A DNA stretch of 64,000 nucleotides from Symsagittifera roscoffensis (GCF_963678635.1 NC_087063.1:52777074-52841073), one strand, 5' to 3'; positions 22,641-33,469 are shown, counted from the first letter of the stretch. Numbers and translations are program-made. The notes: generated by a model from the sequence alone, not told the origin.

Positions 22641-23650
22641 ATGTTCAGTGGTCCATTCAAAATTATTTTGTTGTCTGAGGATATTATAGAACGGTCTTAA
22701 ATATAATTGCATTTTATAAACGTACTTGCTTAAGAAATTTAACATTCCAAGGAATTCTTGGATTTTCTTTTTGTTTGTTGGTGGTTGAAGTTTTTGAATA
22801 GCATCAATGCGTGATTTTAATGGAATGATTGTGTTTCTTTCTATATTATGTCCTAAAAATTCAACTCGTGTCAAAAAGAAGTGTGATTTATTGGGAGCGG
22901 CCTTCAGATTTTTGTTCTGAAGTATTTTATGATAGTGCTCTAAAACCGTATACATGTCTTCTTTTTTTGTGATTGCAAAAAAACATCATCCAAATAGGTG
23001 ATTGCGTTTTTCTTGAGTATTAGTGGTCTAAAAATTTTACTCATAAAAGCTGAAAATGCTGCTGGTCCTATGGAAATTCCATAGAATAGGCGATTAAATT
23101 CAGATTGTTGATTTCCAATAACAAATTGTGTTAAGCGTCGTGATTGTTCATCTAGTGGCATTTGATTGTATGCAATATTCATATCTGCGGTTGTAAAGTA
23201 TTTTACATTTATTTTTGTTAAGATAACTTGTATTGGTTCAATAGGCCAATTGCGTTTCGATTCGTCAATTAGTGAATTGAGATATCAAGCGTCTAAAACT
23301 ATTTTTAATGATTCTCCTTTTGCTAGAATAATAACAGGGTCGATAAAAGTGTTACCTTTTGGTTGTTCTTCTTTATTTACTGGTGAGATAATTTTGTATT
23401 GTTCTAAAATATCTATTTACTTTGTCGTGTAAATGAATTGGTACTTTACTAGCTCTTTGTTTTTTGAAAACTGCGTCAGGTTTTAACGGGAGATGTAGTG
23501 ATGAACTGATTTTCCAACGTCAAATTTTGATGTTGCGTAGACTGTTGAATATTTTAACAGTTGTTTTGCTAATTTGTCAAATTCGATTTGTGTAATTTGT
23601 GAGTGTTCAAAATTAAACATCGTTAAAAATTTTTGTTGTTCTTTTGTGTA
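22640..23650 (-). pseudogene. pol: Reverse transcriptase region of pol
   Basis: The palm carries the YLDD catalytic box (in ITYLDDVFLQSQ, frame 22940-23182), preceded by FYGISIGPAAFSAFMSKI and, upstream, by TADMNIAYNQMPL with the first catalytic Asp. The thumb and connection (PNKSHFFLTRVEFLGH, EFLGMLNFLSKYV) follow after a frameshift in an A-run near 22955. Fingers lie at about 23280-23600 with in-frame stops, one of them a TGA at 23293-23295 inside the usual LDA-YLN motif. At least three further stops or shifts occur. It is clearly Ty3/gypsy-type from the RT-RH-IN order. Confidence 0.9.
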
Positions 23651-23655
23651 ATTTG

Positions 23656-24100
23656 TTATATTGAACTTGGTTTAAAATATGGTGTTTTTGTGAAGTAATC
23701 TGTGTTTCTCTTTTCATTACTTATTATGTTATTTATGGATAATTCTTCGTCAAGAATTGTGGATTGGCAAATATCTAATAATTGGAGTATATTATTTACG
23801 CGGTAGGCTACTTCATGTATGGGTGAGATTGTAGCGTTTGTTTCGTAATATCCTATAAGTCCTAAGGGTAATGTTACTTGATACGGTGTATTGTTATACA
23901 CGTGTAACGAATTGATGTCGGAATTCGTGTTTTTCAAATATTTTATAGATGAGATCATGATTTTGAAAAACTTGTGAATAGATTTAAATTCAAAGTCTGA
24001 CATAAAAAGTTGTTGTTTATTTTGACTTTTATAATACTGGTGAACTTGTTTTATTGAAAAATTATATATATTTCCTGATAATGGTTTCAGGTGTTTCCGT
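23656..24100 (-). pseudogene. pol: Protease-RT linker
   Basis: The block at 23656-24003 (115 codons) includes NNTPYQVTLPLGLIGYYET, a pattern commonly seen just upstream of RT fingers in metazoan Ty3/gypsy Pol proteins. It is followed by stops before RT starts. It has no enzymatic motif of its own. Confidence 0.6.
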
Positions 24101-24106
24101 TGTTGC

Positions 24107-24836
24107 TTATAAATTGGATAAAATTTTGAGAAGAATGGTGGTTGTTTGTTTAATCTTTGAAAAAATGTTAGAGCTGTATTTTTTTGTTTCTGTGTATTTA
24201 TCTTTGATTAGTATCCTACTATTTAAGATGTTGATTGTTGGTATATATTTTGATATACATGGTATGCCAATGATATTGTGCTTAATATCAGTAATATGAA
24301 ATATTTGCTTAAATGGTTTGTTTAGAATTTTATTTTGCTCCATTGTTCTTGTGAGGAGAAGGAATAATTGGAGTCTTCCATAATTTACTAATGTTGATCC
24401 TTGTGCTGTTGCTAGTTTACTAGAGATTGCAAGAGGTGTTAATTTTGGATGTAATGTTTTGATTTCATTCCATGTGGGAATATTAATTATGTTTGATTCT
24501 GCTCCTGAATCAATTAAAAAATCAATTTCAAGATCTGGTGGTTGAAATTCTTTGTTTCTTGGACTTTCTATGAGAAATGGTATTGTCCAAATTTTTTCTC
24601 TGGGTTGCTCTTTTTGTATATTTTGATATATATGATTTGTGTTTGAGCATTATGTTTTGTCTTTTTCATCGGGTTTAATTACCGTGTTAATTTCGGTTAC
24701 TTCTTGTGCAGTTTGTGTAGTATCGATGGGTCCAATATAATAATTGTGAAGGAGTTCCAATTGATTTTCATATATATGTGATTTAAAAGGTTGTTCATAT
24801 ATGATAGGTTCATAGTCGTTTTCGACTGTTATCATA
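24107..24836 (-). pseudogene. pol: Aspartic protease region of pol
   Basis: The active site reads DFLIDSGAESNIINIP (about 24480-24527). The C-terminal half appears in the ORF at 24107-24343 with FHITDIKHNIIGIP, the usual second conserved segment of retropepsins. The protease acts as a dimer to cut Gag and Pol. The block upstream at 24650-24835 is Gag-Pro linker. Stops separate the pieces. Confidence 0.85.
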
Positions 24837-24889
24837 TTTACAGAGATGGTATTTTCTGTATAACTTTCTCTATCTGATGATCCACAGTT

Positions 24890-27800
24890 TGTTTGATTTA
24901 GTTGTAGTTCGTTACTTCCTGTGTCATCAATACCTGGGGGGTCTGATGTTGTTTCTTCATTTGACTGTACTTGATTAAAATGTCTTTGATGTTTTGGTGT
25001 ACTACTTCTGTATCGATGTTTAGAATTATTATAATGGTTATTATTCCTATGTGGTGAGTGGGAATAATTTCTATATTGATTATTATAACTTGAATTTCGA
25101 TTTTGTGAATTGTTCCGTCATCTGTTTTGATAATTATCTTTTGATCTGTGATAGTTTGATCTATTATACGAGTTATTTCTTGATCGATTGTTCGGGTAAT
25201 TCTGATTTCGATTGTTCGAATAACTTCTATTTCTATTATGTGAATAGTTTCTATTTCTGTTGTATGATGAGTTTCGTGATTGATTATTGGAATAGTGTTT
25301 TTTTCTTGGGTTTGATTGGGAACTGGATCTTGAAACAAATTGTGTTGCATTGGAATTTGATCTCGAATAGTTATTTTGACTGTTTGATCGATTATAATTA
25401 TTTTTGTGAAGAATTTTGTGTATTTCTTCGTTCTGGTGATCTTCCTCTATAACTTGAGTTATATGGTGATTGATTCCTTGTGTAATTTGTGTTGTTCGGA
25501 AGTGGTTTTCCTGAACTGTTATTACTATATATATTTTTGTTTGGTAGATTTTGATCTTTTTTCATATATTGATAGAACGATTTATTTGGTTCTTTATGCT
25601 TTTGAGGTTTATTCTGATTATCTTGTTGTTTTTGTCTACATTCGGAAATACTGTGTCCGTATCGTCGGCTATAATTACACCATTTTTTGAAGGATGGTTT
25701 GCCTCTAAAATTTGGAAGTTTTTCATAGTTATTAAGTATTTCAGTGATTTTTTCATTTAGGTCTGTATCTGATTCCTGTATGTTATTTATATGTGTAGTG
25801 TTTGTTTCAATTCGATTAACATATTGTAGTTTTGGATTTTCTGTTTCTTCAAGTTTCATTGTGATTTCCGCTTGCTCTAGTTTATCTACTAGTTTTCGAA
25901 AATCTAAATCTGGCTCTCGAATTGAGGAAGGATGAGATGCTCTCTTTTTTATTGCTGTTTTCCTTAATTGAGGTGTTAAGGTCATCATTAAAATTTCTGT
26001 CATTTTTGTGTCTTTATAGTCATGTCTATTAAGTGAATATGCTTTTCGAACTAGTGTTTCGATGCGTACTGCTAATTATTTGATAGTTTCGTTTGGTAAT
26101 CTGCGAATTTCATTACATAAAACTCTTTGGTGTTGTTTATTTCTTTCGGAGTCAAACTTTTTTGAAAATTCTTGTGTAAATCTTTTCCAGTTTGATTCTG
26201 TTTCTATAGGTAATGCTAAAAACCATTTTTGAGCTTCGCCATCTAAGGTTGTTTGTATCAATGCTGTGCGTCTATGTATCCAACTTTGATGTAGTGGCGT
26301 ATTAATTGGTTCAGGTACTATATTTAAAATTAAATTTGCTGTTACTGCCTTTAAATAATCTTCTACAGAATATTCAGGGTCTGTTCCTGTAAATACCATC
26401 AGTGGTTTATTGGATGTTATTGATGATCCACCCATGAGGTATGGATTCATTGTCATCTGTAGTGATTCTGCGGTATTTGGCATTTGCGAAAAATTTGAAA
26501 GTTGATTTTTTGTTATTTCGTGTTGCTGAAGGTACTATGGAAGCGGTATTTCATTTTGCATTTGAGTTGGTTGATTAGAATGCATTGACATTGGATTTTG
26601 TGGTTGTATTGGTTGAAAAGATTGTGTGTTAAATGGTTTTTGTATATGCATTTGTTGTGGATGTTGTAAATCTGTTGGATTTTGTGGGTAAATTTTCATA
26701 TTTCGAGATGGTTGAGGTTGTCGTGGTCTTTGTGTGCGATATTCTTTAGTATATGGTGCAAAAATAACTGGTTGGTGATAATCATCTTCATCGGATGATA
26801 AATAGTTTGTATTAAATGGTGTATGTTGGTTATTTTTATTTTGTTGGAAGAATGGGTCATTTTCAGTATAATCCTGTGTAGGTTGTGGATTATCTGGAAA
26901 ATTTACTGAATTTGTCGATGTTTTCGGGAGATTCCAATAATGAGAACATATGTGATTTAAATTTTGTGTATTTTTTTTCGGGGAGGTTGATTTCTTCTTT
27001 GTTTGTGAGCATAATTATAATTATGTTCTTCAAAGGTGTTTCTTGTGAATGATTTTCGTGTTTTTGACGGTATTGTCATTGGTCTATATGTTTGATAATC
27101 CATATGTGAATATTTTGGAGCAACCGAAGGGTTAACGATTGATTGTAAGGTTACTTGTGCCAGTGAAATATTTGTATTTCTTGGTGTTGTTAAATTTGGG
27201 TGTATTGGTGAAATACTTTGTTGTGTAGTTGTTGTTGTTTGGACAATTTCTTCATTTATGAAGTGTGATGGTGTTTGAATATCTTGTTGTGTAAGAATTC
27301 TAGTTCCATTAAGGTTTTCATTGTGTATGACGGTCGAATTTAAACCGTTATTTCGCGTATCAGGTAAAAATGTATTGTAGTTTAATGGTGTTACATCAAT
27401 GGTTAATGGTATTACTTTTACATAATCTCTGTGATAAGATATTGTACTTATTGCTTGACTTGAGATAGATTGTGGTATATTTATATATGTAGAATGAGAC
27501 CATTCAGGGTCCCAAACGTAGTCTGATTGTTCTGTAATGGCAGTGTCATCATTTGAATTTTGAGGTCTGAAATTTTTTCTTGCTTGTGAAATTAAGTCTA
27601 AATTATGTGTGAAATAATCAATTATAAACCATGCCAAAATTTTTTGTAAGTCATGTTTAGTGTGTTGTGAAACATCATCTTTAGTGAAATTTTCTTTGAT
27701 TATATGTAGAAAAGTTGAAAATAATGCGATTTCATTTCGTACTTTTGTATGTTTGGATGTTTCAGTCGGTGAGATACTTTGAAATTCTGTTTTTTCTAAT

Positions 27801-28216
27801 ATAGAGATATAGGTATATATTATTGCAAAAACTTCATTAGTGAATATAGAGTTTGCTCTTTGTGAATTATGATATTGTATGCTTTTGATATATTCTAGGA
27901 ATACTTTTGAAAATTCTAATTCAAGATCATCTGTTTGAATTACATATTTACGATGATTCGTATTTGGTGTGCTGAATTCTATGGTGTAGATTCCATATTA
28001 TTGTGTTAAGTTACATATGTCTTTCAAATAATGTTCAATAATTTGTCTTTTGATTTTTACATCTGGGAATTCTGCTTTGCATGGACTGATTCCGGGTTCA
28101 AACAAATTTACGAGTAAATTCTTGCAAAAATTATGTTGCCCTCTATTATCGGGTGCATCTATGAGGAAGGGGTAATAGATGGGTGGGTGAGAACAAAATT
28201 GTTCTTTTTGATCCAA
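24890..28216 (-). pseudogene. gag: Gag polyprotein (about 1,000 codons, several lesions)
   Basis: Coding can be followed from about 28216 leftward. A 420-codon N-terminal part (26957-28216) is broken by TAA at 27998-28000. A frame change in an A8 run near 26970 leads into a Gln/Pro/Asn-rich linker (about 26540-26960) with a TAG near 26530. The capsid (26076-26483) has the retrotransposon Gag core, including QTTLDGEAQKWFLALP and FTQEFSKKFDSE, then TAA at 26076. A charged helical part and a zinc-knuckle region (25398-26003) follow, then, after a frameshift, an Asn/Arg/Ser/Tyr-rich nucleocapsid tail (about 24890-25390) with short periodic RNRNYS-type repeats. The knuckle reads CNYSRRYGHSISEC; the second Cys of the CX2CX4HX4C pattern is Ser (AGC). 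No ATG precedes the first block: the first codon of the open stretch near 28216 is TTG. The long N-terminal part is unusual and unrecognised. Confidence 0.85.
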
Positions 28217-28610
28217 GGATAGGCCTCGATGATCAGGTTTTAAATTTAGCGAAATAGAAAATTAATTAAGATCCCAGGATAAGCCTTGATGATCTGATTT
28301 TAAAATTAAGCGAATTTAAGTTTAAAATGGTTTAAATTTATTTAAGAAAAGAAAAAAATTTAGTATTTTAATGATATTAATGAGCTTATGATTGCTGTTA
28401 TGTTTAGGTGATGAAGCTGGGATAACAGATGATTTATGATTACTAACAATTTATTGTCATGCTACTAATTTTTATTTTCATTTTCAATAAATATTTTTCA
28501 AATATGTTTTATATAAGACTGCAGAAATTAAGAAAACGATCTGAGATCTTTTTATCAATCGTTATTGTACATTAATAATTTTGTTTAGCGCCTGAATTGA
28601 TCATGAAGAT
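28217..28610 (-). other. Retroelement leader next to gag, with a short duplicated motif
   Basis: Untranslated sequence between gag and the leader block at 28611. Two diverged copies of a roughly 40-bp motif lie at about 28217-28252 and 28270-28312 (GATAGGCCTCGATGATC and GATAAGCCTTGATGATC). The part 28384-28610 recurs at 29542-29778 as part of a 1,168-bp duplication. Confidence 0.6.
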
Positions 28611-28944
28611 TGACTTCAAAATTTTATGTTTGCAAATGAAAATCTAAATTCATTGCTAATAAGATTCTAAATACAAAAGTTTGTGTTGGCTTTTGCCGTA
28701 CAATCATAAAACTAAATGGTAAGTTTCTACTTTGTCGTATGTCGTCTCTTGTTCGAGGTCTTCTTCCAATTCCGGATAGTTCTATTATTGTTCGGAATAT
28801 TGGCTCTGATCTATTGAGTCGTAGAGACATTTCGATTAAATTATTATCGTATAACATTTTGAAAATGTTTTGTCTAAATTCTAATCTATTTTTGGTTAGT
28901 TCTAAGCTATTAAGGTCTTATTCGAGACTTATGGTCGCACCAGA
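28611..28944 (-). other. Retroelement leader with primer-binding site, inner copy
   Basis: This leader block abuts an LTR fragment at 28945. In element sense the LTR end CTAACTCA is followed by TC and then TGGTGCGACC at 28933-28942. A TGG at this place is the expected start of a primer-binding site complementary to a tRNA 3' end (which would read GGTCGCACCA). The tRNA is not identified. The same site occurs at 30101-30110 and 31507-31516. Confidence 0.6.
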
Positions 28945-29541
28945 TGAGTTAGAACCGATGTGGTTAACTCATAGAGTAATTTCGGATAGGGTACACCGTC
29001 TGCGCTATCTTATTTTTGGCCGGATAGATTCGTGCAACTTCTTAGTCTAATACCGATCCTAATCTTACTCTTAAACTTTCTAGTCTCAGGGTGTTTAACT
29101 AGTCTCTGCTAGGCTCAATAGATCTAGGGTATACTGGTTCATTGCGGCTGCTGAAGTTCTCTTGGAGAGACAACTAATTTCTAAGTTAAATTCAAATCTC
29201 TCTGGTGCTGAAATTACAAGTAATTTCAGCACTTACAAATAAGTGGGTTGTTAGTTAGATTGATTATGATTGGTTAATATTAAATACTTTACAGTGGTAA
29301 AATATCCAATTTATCCAATCATAAAATATAGTTTAGATCAGGTTCCACCCATCCGGGTTTTACAGAGTTTTTTGAATTATCTTTCTGCAATTCAAAGGAT
29401 GGATGATGAACGTTTGTATTTGGCGAACATCATATTCTTGTCCGGTTTCTCTTGTTAAAGAAGTTCCAGGACGCTGGAGTTAGGAACATCAATCGTTGTG
29501 TCGTCTTGTGACAACGACTGTGTTCCCCAATGAAATCAATC
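28945..29541 (-). repeat. Truncated LTR fragment in the 5' array
   Basis: This matches the 3' end portion of the LTR (as 30113-30709), including the hairpin. It is cut at about 29541, where it joins a second copy of the gag-proximal leader. The unit 28384-29541 recurs at about 29552-30709 with an offset of 1,168 bp. Confidence 0.8.
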
Positions 29542-30112
29542 TTATGATTGCTGTTATGATTGCTGTTATGTTTAGGTGATGAAGCTGGGATAACAGATGA
29601 TTTATGATTAATAACAATTTATTGTCATGCTACTAATTTTTATTTTCATTTTCAATAAATATTTTTCAAATATGTTTTATATAAGACTGCAGAAATTAAG
29701 AAAACCATCTGAGATCTTTTTATCAATCGTTATTGTACATTAATAATTTTGTTTAGCGCCTGAATTGATCATGAAGATTGACTTCAAAATTTTATGTTTG
29801 CAAATGAAAATCTAAATTCATTGCTAATAAGATTCTAAATACAAAAGTTTGTGTTGGCTTTTGCCGTACAATCATAAAACTAAATGGTAAGTTTCTACTT
29901 TGTCGTATGTCGTCTCTTGTTCGAGGTCTTCTTCCAATTCCGGGTAGTTCTTTTATTGTTCGGAATATCGGCTCTGATCTATTGAGTCGTAGAGACATTT
30001 CGATTAAATTATTATCGTATAACATTTTGAAAATGTTATGTCTAAATTCTAATCTATTTTTGGTTAGTTCTAAGCTATTAAGGTCTTATTCGAGACTTAT
30101 GGTCGCACCAGA
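29542..30112 (-). repeat. Second copy of the retroelement leader
   Basis: It repeats 28384-28944, with a short extra ATTGCTGTTATG duplication at the join, and ends with the putative primer-binding site at 30101-30110 next to the full 5' LTR. It differs from the inner copy by a few substitutions, for example near 29944-29960. Confidence 0.75.
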
Positions 30113-31428
30113 TGAGTTAGAACCGATGTGGTTAACTCATAGAGTAATTTCGGATAGGGTACACCGTCTGCGCTATCTTATTTTTGGCCGGATAGATTCG
30201 TGCAACTTCTTAGTCTAATACCGATCCTAATCTTACTCTTAAACTTTCTAGTCTCAGGGTGTTTAACTAGTCTCTGCTAGGCTCAATAGATCTAGGGTAT
30301 ACTGGTTCATTGCGGCTGCTGAAGTTCTCTTGGAGAGACAACTAATTTCTAAGTTAAATTCAAATCTCTCTGGTGCTGAAATTACAAGTAATTTCAGCAC
30401 TTACAAATAAGTGGGTTGTTAGTTAGATTGATTATGATTGGTTAATATTAAATACTTTACAGTGGTAAAATATCCAATTTATCCAATCATAAAATATAGT
30501 TTAGATCAGGTTCCACCCATCCGGGTTTTACAGAGTTTTTTGAATTATCTTTCTGCAATTCAAAGGATGGATGATGAACGTTTGTATTTGGCGAACATCA
30601 TATTCTTGTCCGGTTCCTCTTGTTAAAGAAGTTCCAGGACGCTGGAGTTAGGAACATCAATCGTTGTGTCGTCTTGTGACAACGACTGTGTTCCCCAATG
30701 AAATCAATCTGATTTCAAAATGGTTTGCTATGACGGGTTTTTCTGTTATTTTGTAGAGAACTTGTTTTGTGTTCAACCTCATCTGGGAATGGCGTGGAGA
30801 TCGCGTGTGGAAGGGATGCCTCGTAACTTGAACATCGAGGTGGTCATTGGTTTAGTTCAATGAAGTCCTTTTCTGCGAAGTCAAGTCGTACTCTAAATCC
30901 TTTGAGTTGTGATTGTGGACGGCATATCGGTTGTGGTTAGCCATTCTTGTTCGAGTGTGATGGAATCATTTTGTCTTTGGTTGTTCGTCTTTGTTGTTGT
31001 GTGTTGATCTATATACTGCAAGGTATGATTTACATTTTATAAAATTTTATTAGTTCGGTTTTTTAATCATGAGTTTAGTTAGTTGTTTTCACAAAAGCAT
31101 TTTGTTTTAGTTCGGTTATTTTGAAGAGTTACTCACCCTTGAGTACCTCTTATTAAAAATAGAAGTGTGGTCACAAAGCGTGGATGTAGCGCGGTGGGTT
31201 GGGCCGGCTATAGAGCATGCTCAGGACGTCCTCTCTGGTGGGTTAGGCCAGGAGTGGGAGTATGATTTCGTGCTGTTTCTTTGAGAGGTCCTGTTATGTG
31301 ATAACGTTTTATGTTGGGTTTATGTTGGTCTTTCTTATGTTTCTTTGGTTGTGTCCTTTTGTCAAAAATCAAATTGTTTTTGGTATGGGTTTGTCTTGCG
31401 ACTTTTTTGTGTTTTATTATTTCTTTCA
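30113..31428 (-). repeat. 5' LTR
   Basis: This is a 1,316-bp full-length partner of the 3' LTR at 13094-14434. It is highly similar, differing by small indels (a 10-bp difference near 30171 and one near 30829). It keeps the sense intron (31016-31136) and the hairpin (about 30372). The closeness of the two LTRs suggests insertion was not ancient even though the coding region is badly damaged. That mismatch would be explained if an already defective element was copied using another element's enzymes. Confidence 0.85.
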
Positions 31429-31429
31429 T

Positions 31430-31920
31430 TGACTTCAAAATTTTATGTTTGCAAATGAAAATCTAAATTCATTGCTAATAAGATTCTAAATACAAAAGTT
31501 TGTGTTGGTCGCACCAGATGAGTTAGAACCGATGTGGTTAACTCATAGAGTAATTTCGGATAGGGTACACCGTCTGCGCTATCTTATTTTCGGCCGGATA
31601 GATTCGTGCAACTTCTTAGTCTAATACCGATCCTAATCTTACTCTTAAACTTTCTAGTCTCAGGGTGTTTAACTAGTCTCTGCTAGGCTCAATAGATCTA
31701 GGGTATACTGGTTCATTGCGGCTGCTGAAGTTCTCTTGGAGAGTCAACTAATTTCTAAGTTAAATTCAAATCTCTCTGGTGCTGAAATTTCAAGTAATTT
31801 CAGCACTTACAAATAAGTGGGTTGTTAGTTAGATTGATTATGATTGGTTAATATTAAATACTTTACAGTGGTAAAATATCCAATTTGTCCAATCATAAAA
31901 TATAGTTTAGATCAGGTTCC
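31430..31920 (-). repeat. Outer leader fragment and truncated LTR
   Basis: A 77-bp leader piece (31430-31506) joins directly to the primer-binding site (31507-31516) and then to the first 400 bp of another LTR 3' part (31519-31920), which stops abruptly. One stem base of the hairpin is changed here. This is the outer edge of the recombined 5' array; the true insertion end and target duplication are lost. Confidence 0.7.
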
Positions 31921-32906
31921 ACGATGACCGGAACATTCTGTGCAACTTGCACGGTAACGGGCTATCCTTGTTAAATTTCTCATCTATAAAAAAATAATAA
32001 TACCTCTTTTGAATCAGAGTTTAAAGAAAAAAAGGCAAAAGTTTATTGATGGAGCATAAAAGTTTTAAAACTGAAAGTCATATCGAATAGCATAACTGGA
32101 CCTTTGGTTGATGAGGCGATTAAGTTAAGGCGATTTATCCACAGAAGAAAGTAGCAACATACTAGCTGTTCAGCTCTTCACGGTTAACCGCTGTTGTGCC
32201 CCTGGTTAAGATCTACATGCAATTTTTTTGGATTTTTTTCTGAGCTAGGTAATGTTGCCTCGCCCTCAAGCAGCGAGCACGCGTCATGGTGGGCCTCGAA
32301 CATCCGCCCTTTCGATTGAGAGGCGGAGACGCAAGCACTTCACCACCGCTCCCCACTGGTTGGCGAGGGGTTGAATCCATAATGTAAATGCCTCCGCCCC
32401 CCTAAATCCCCGCACCTGTGTATAACGATTTTAAAAGTTGGACAAAACTTAATGGATCTTTCAGCTATTCGCCACCTCGTTTTGCAAACGAGGTGGATTC
32501 AATACTGGGTTGCATTTCGTTACTAGGTACCCTAGGGGGAAATAGTTAAAGAGATCCAATTCGACTTTTTAGTTTGGATTTTGCGGCTAGTCGATACGAA
32601 TTTCGAATTTAAAAGTTTTATGCTAGTCGATACGCCGCCCAGTAAATGTTTGCATTTTTTTTCATTGCACTCCTATTGAGAAAAAGCATAACTATTTTGG
32701 TTTTTGTGAAGATAAAAATTTGTTTACTGTATATTATATGATTTCATAGATATTTCAGCTAATGGAGTTACAGTATATGATTGTCTACTAAATTTTTTAT
32801 GATTGCATAAGCCCCCTCCCCGTAATAACTTGACGAGGTCCATTTTTTTGGGTGGCCAACATCAAAAAAAGTCTAAAGGCGTTTTCGGTGCCATTGTAAC
32901 TCAGGG
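31921..32906. other. Repeat-rich spacer with dispersed-repeat ends and a perfect hairpin
   Basis: It contains an AGCATAAAAG motif at about 32046 and an inverted TTTTATGCTAGTCGATACG at about 32615, perhaps the ends of a 0.6-kb dispersed repeat related to 3.1 kb. CCACCTCGTTT and AAACGAGGTGG form a perfect 11-bp stem with a 3-nt loop at 32472-32496. No gene is seen apart from the tRNA-like segment. Confidence 0.5.
32284..32354 (-). ncRNA. tRNA-like sequence, probably a SINE head
   Basis: On the minus strand a stretch begins GGAGCGGTGGTGAAGTGC, resembling an internal A box. It contains a complementary pair TCCGCC/GGCGGA, then ATGTTCGAGGCCC, close to the B box consensus GGTTCGANNCC. It does not fold into a convincing full cloverleaf, so a tRNA-derived SINE or a decayed tRNA is more likely than a working tRNA. 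Confidence 0.35.
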
Positions 32907-33243
32907 GCGCATTTAGGGGAAGGGGCTTTTTACTATTTGAGATATCCAAATTTGGTAACGGAACCTAAAAAATGCGCCAAAAATACTAACTTTGAGGTGG
33001 GAGCGCGCGCCAAAAAAAACGCGATTTTTTGGTCAAACTTTCCAAAAATTGCTTAAAAACGCCTTTTTTTGGCCTGTTTTCAAAACTTTGCCTGCGGCGC
33101 AAAAAATTTGACCAGAGCAGGCTTTTTTAGTGATTTGGGAGAGCTCGGAAAATCAATTTGGTCGACCTAAAAAAAGGTCGACAAAATTTTTGAAAATTTT
33201 TTTAAATCCCCCCTTAAGAAAATCCTAGACCCGCCCTTCCCTA
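32907..33243. mobile_element. hAT-like MITE, decayed copy
   Basis: The left end CAGGGGCGCATTTAGGGG and the right end AAAATCCTAGACCCGCCC are inverted relatives of the ends of the MITE at 37421-37813. The interior is shared in opposite orientation (GCGCGCGCCAAAAAAAACGCG and the CTTTGAGGTGGGAG block). No clear target duplication is visible and no ORF is present. Confidence 0.55.
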
Positions 33244-33361
33244 GAAACGTTTCTTCGTTATTGTATGATAATTTCATTTAAAAGAATTATTTTAGGTATT
33301 GGTAGTTGGTACAATTATTGTTAATAGTTGTTAGTACAAGGAATAATTCAAGGTCACTTAC

Positions 33362-33469
33362 TCCCGCAGAGTACGACGTTTTCGTCCGATTCGTCCAAGC
33401 AGTCGAACTCCCCGTCACACACATAATTGTAGGGAATCTTCCGTTTGTCCCCGTCACAAAGAAAACCCT
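33362..33469 (-). CDS. LDL-receptor class A domain exon
   Basis: This 108-nt exon on the minus strand is bounded by TTCTAG acceptor and GTAAGT donor. It starts and ends in phase 1, the classic symmetrical phase of LDLa module exons. It encodes FLCDG..., then YVCDGEFDCLDESDE and a final Cys. That matches the second half of LDLa, including the CDGxxDCxDxSDE calcium-binding signature. Only four of the six usual cysteines are present: positions 2, 4, 5 and 6. The place of Cys3 is Lys (KRKIP), and Cys1 would have to be in the previous exon. LDLa modules occur in lipoprotein receptors and many secreted or membrane proteins, where they bind ligands in a calcium-dependent way. The exon is GC-richer than its surroundings and is the best-supported host coding sequence in the window. 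Which protein it belongs to is unknown. Confidence 0.75.

Larger units (their letters stand above)
13094..31920 (-). mobile_element. Ty3/gypsy-type LTR retroelement with accessory genes and a chuvirus-like glycoprotein
   Basis: The element reads right to left. From its 5' side it has an LTR/leader array (28611-31920), gag, protease, RT, RNase H, integrase (order PR-RT-RH-IN, as in Metaviridae), a small membrane ORF, a deleted ORF2, the glycoprotein, ORFX and the 3' LTR (13094-14434). The internal part is about 13.6 kb, long for a Ty3/gypsy element. Every large gene carries stops or frameshifts, so the copy is dead. An independent inverted relative at 51.1-56.0 kb shares the 3' half and confirms the LTR end, gene order and both small introns. 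The element supplies most of the protein-coding sequence in the window. Confidence 0.9.

Noticed and set aside
24898..25350. 150-codon minus ORF rich in Ile and Thr
   Set aside because: It is the out-of-frame reading of the Asn/Arg/Ser/Tyr-rich nucleocapsid tail of Gag; the repeats make several frames open.
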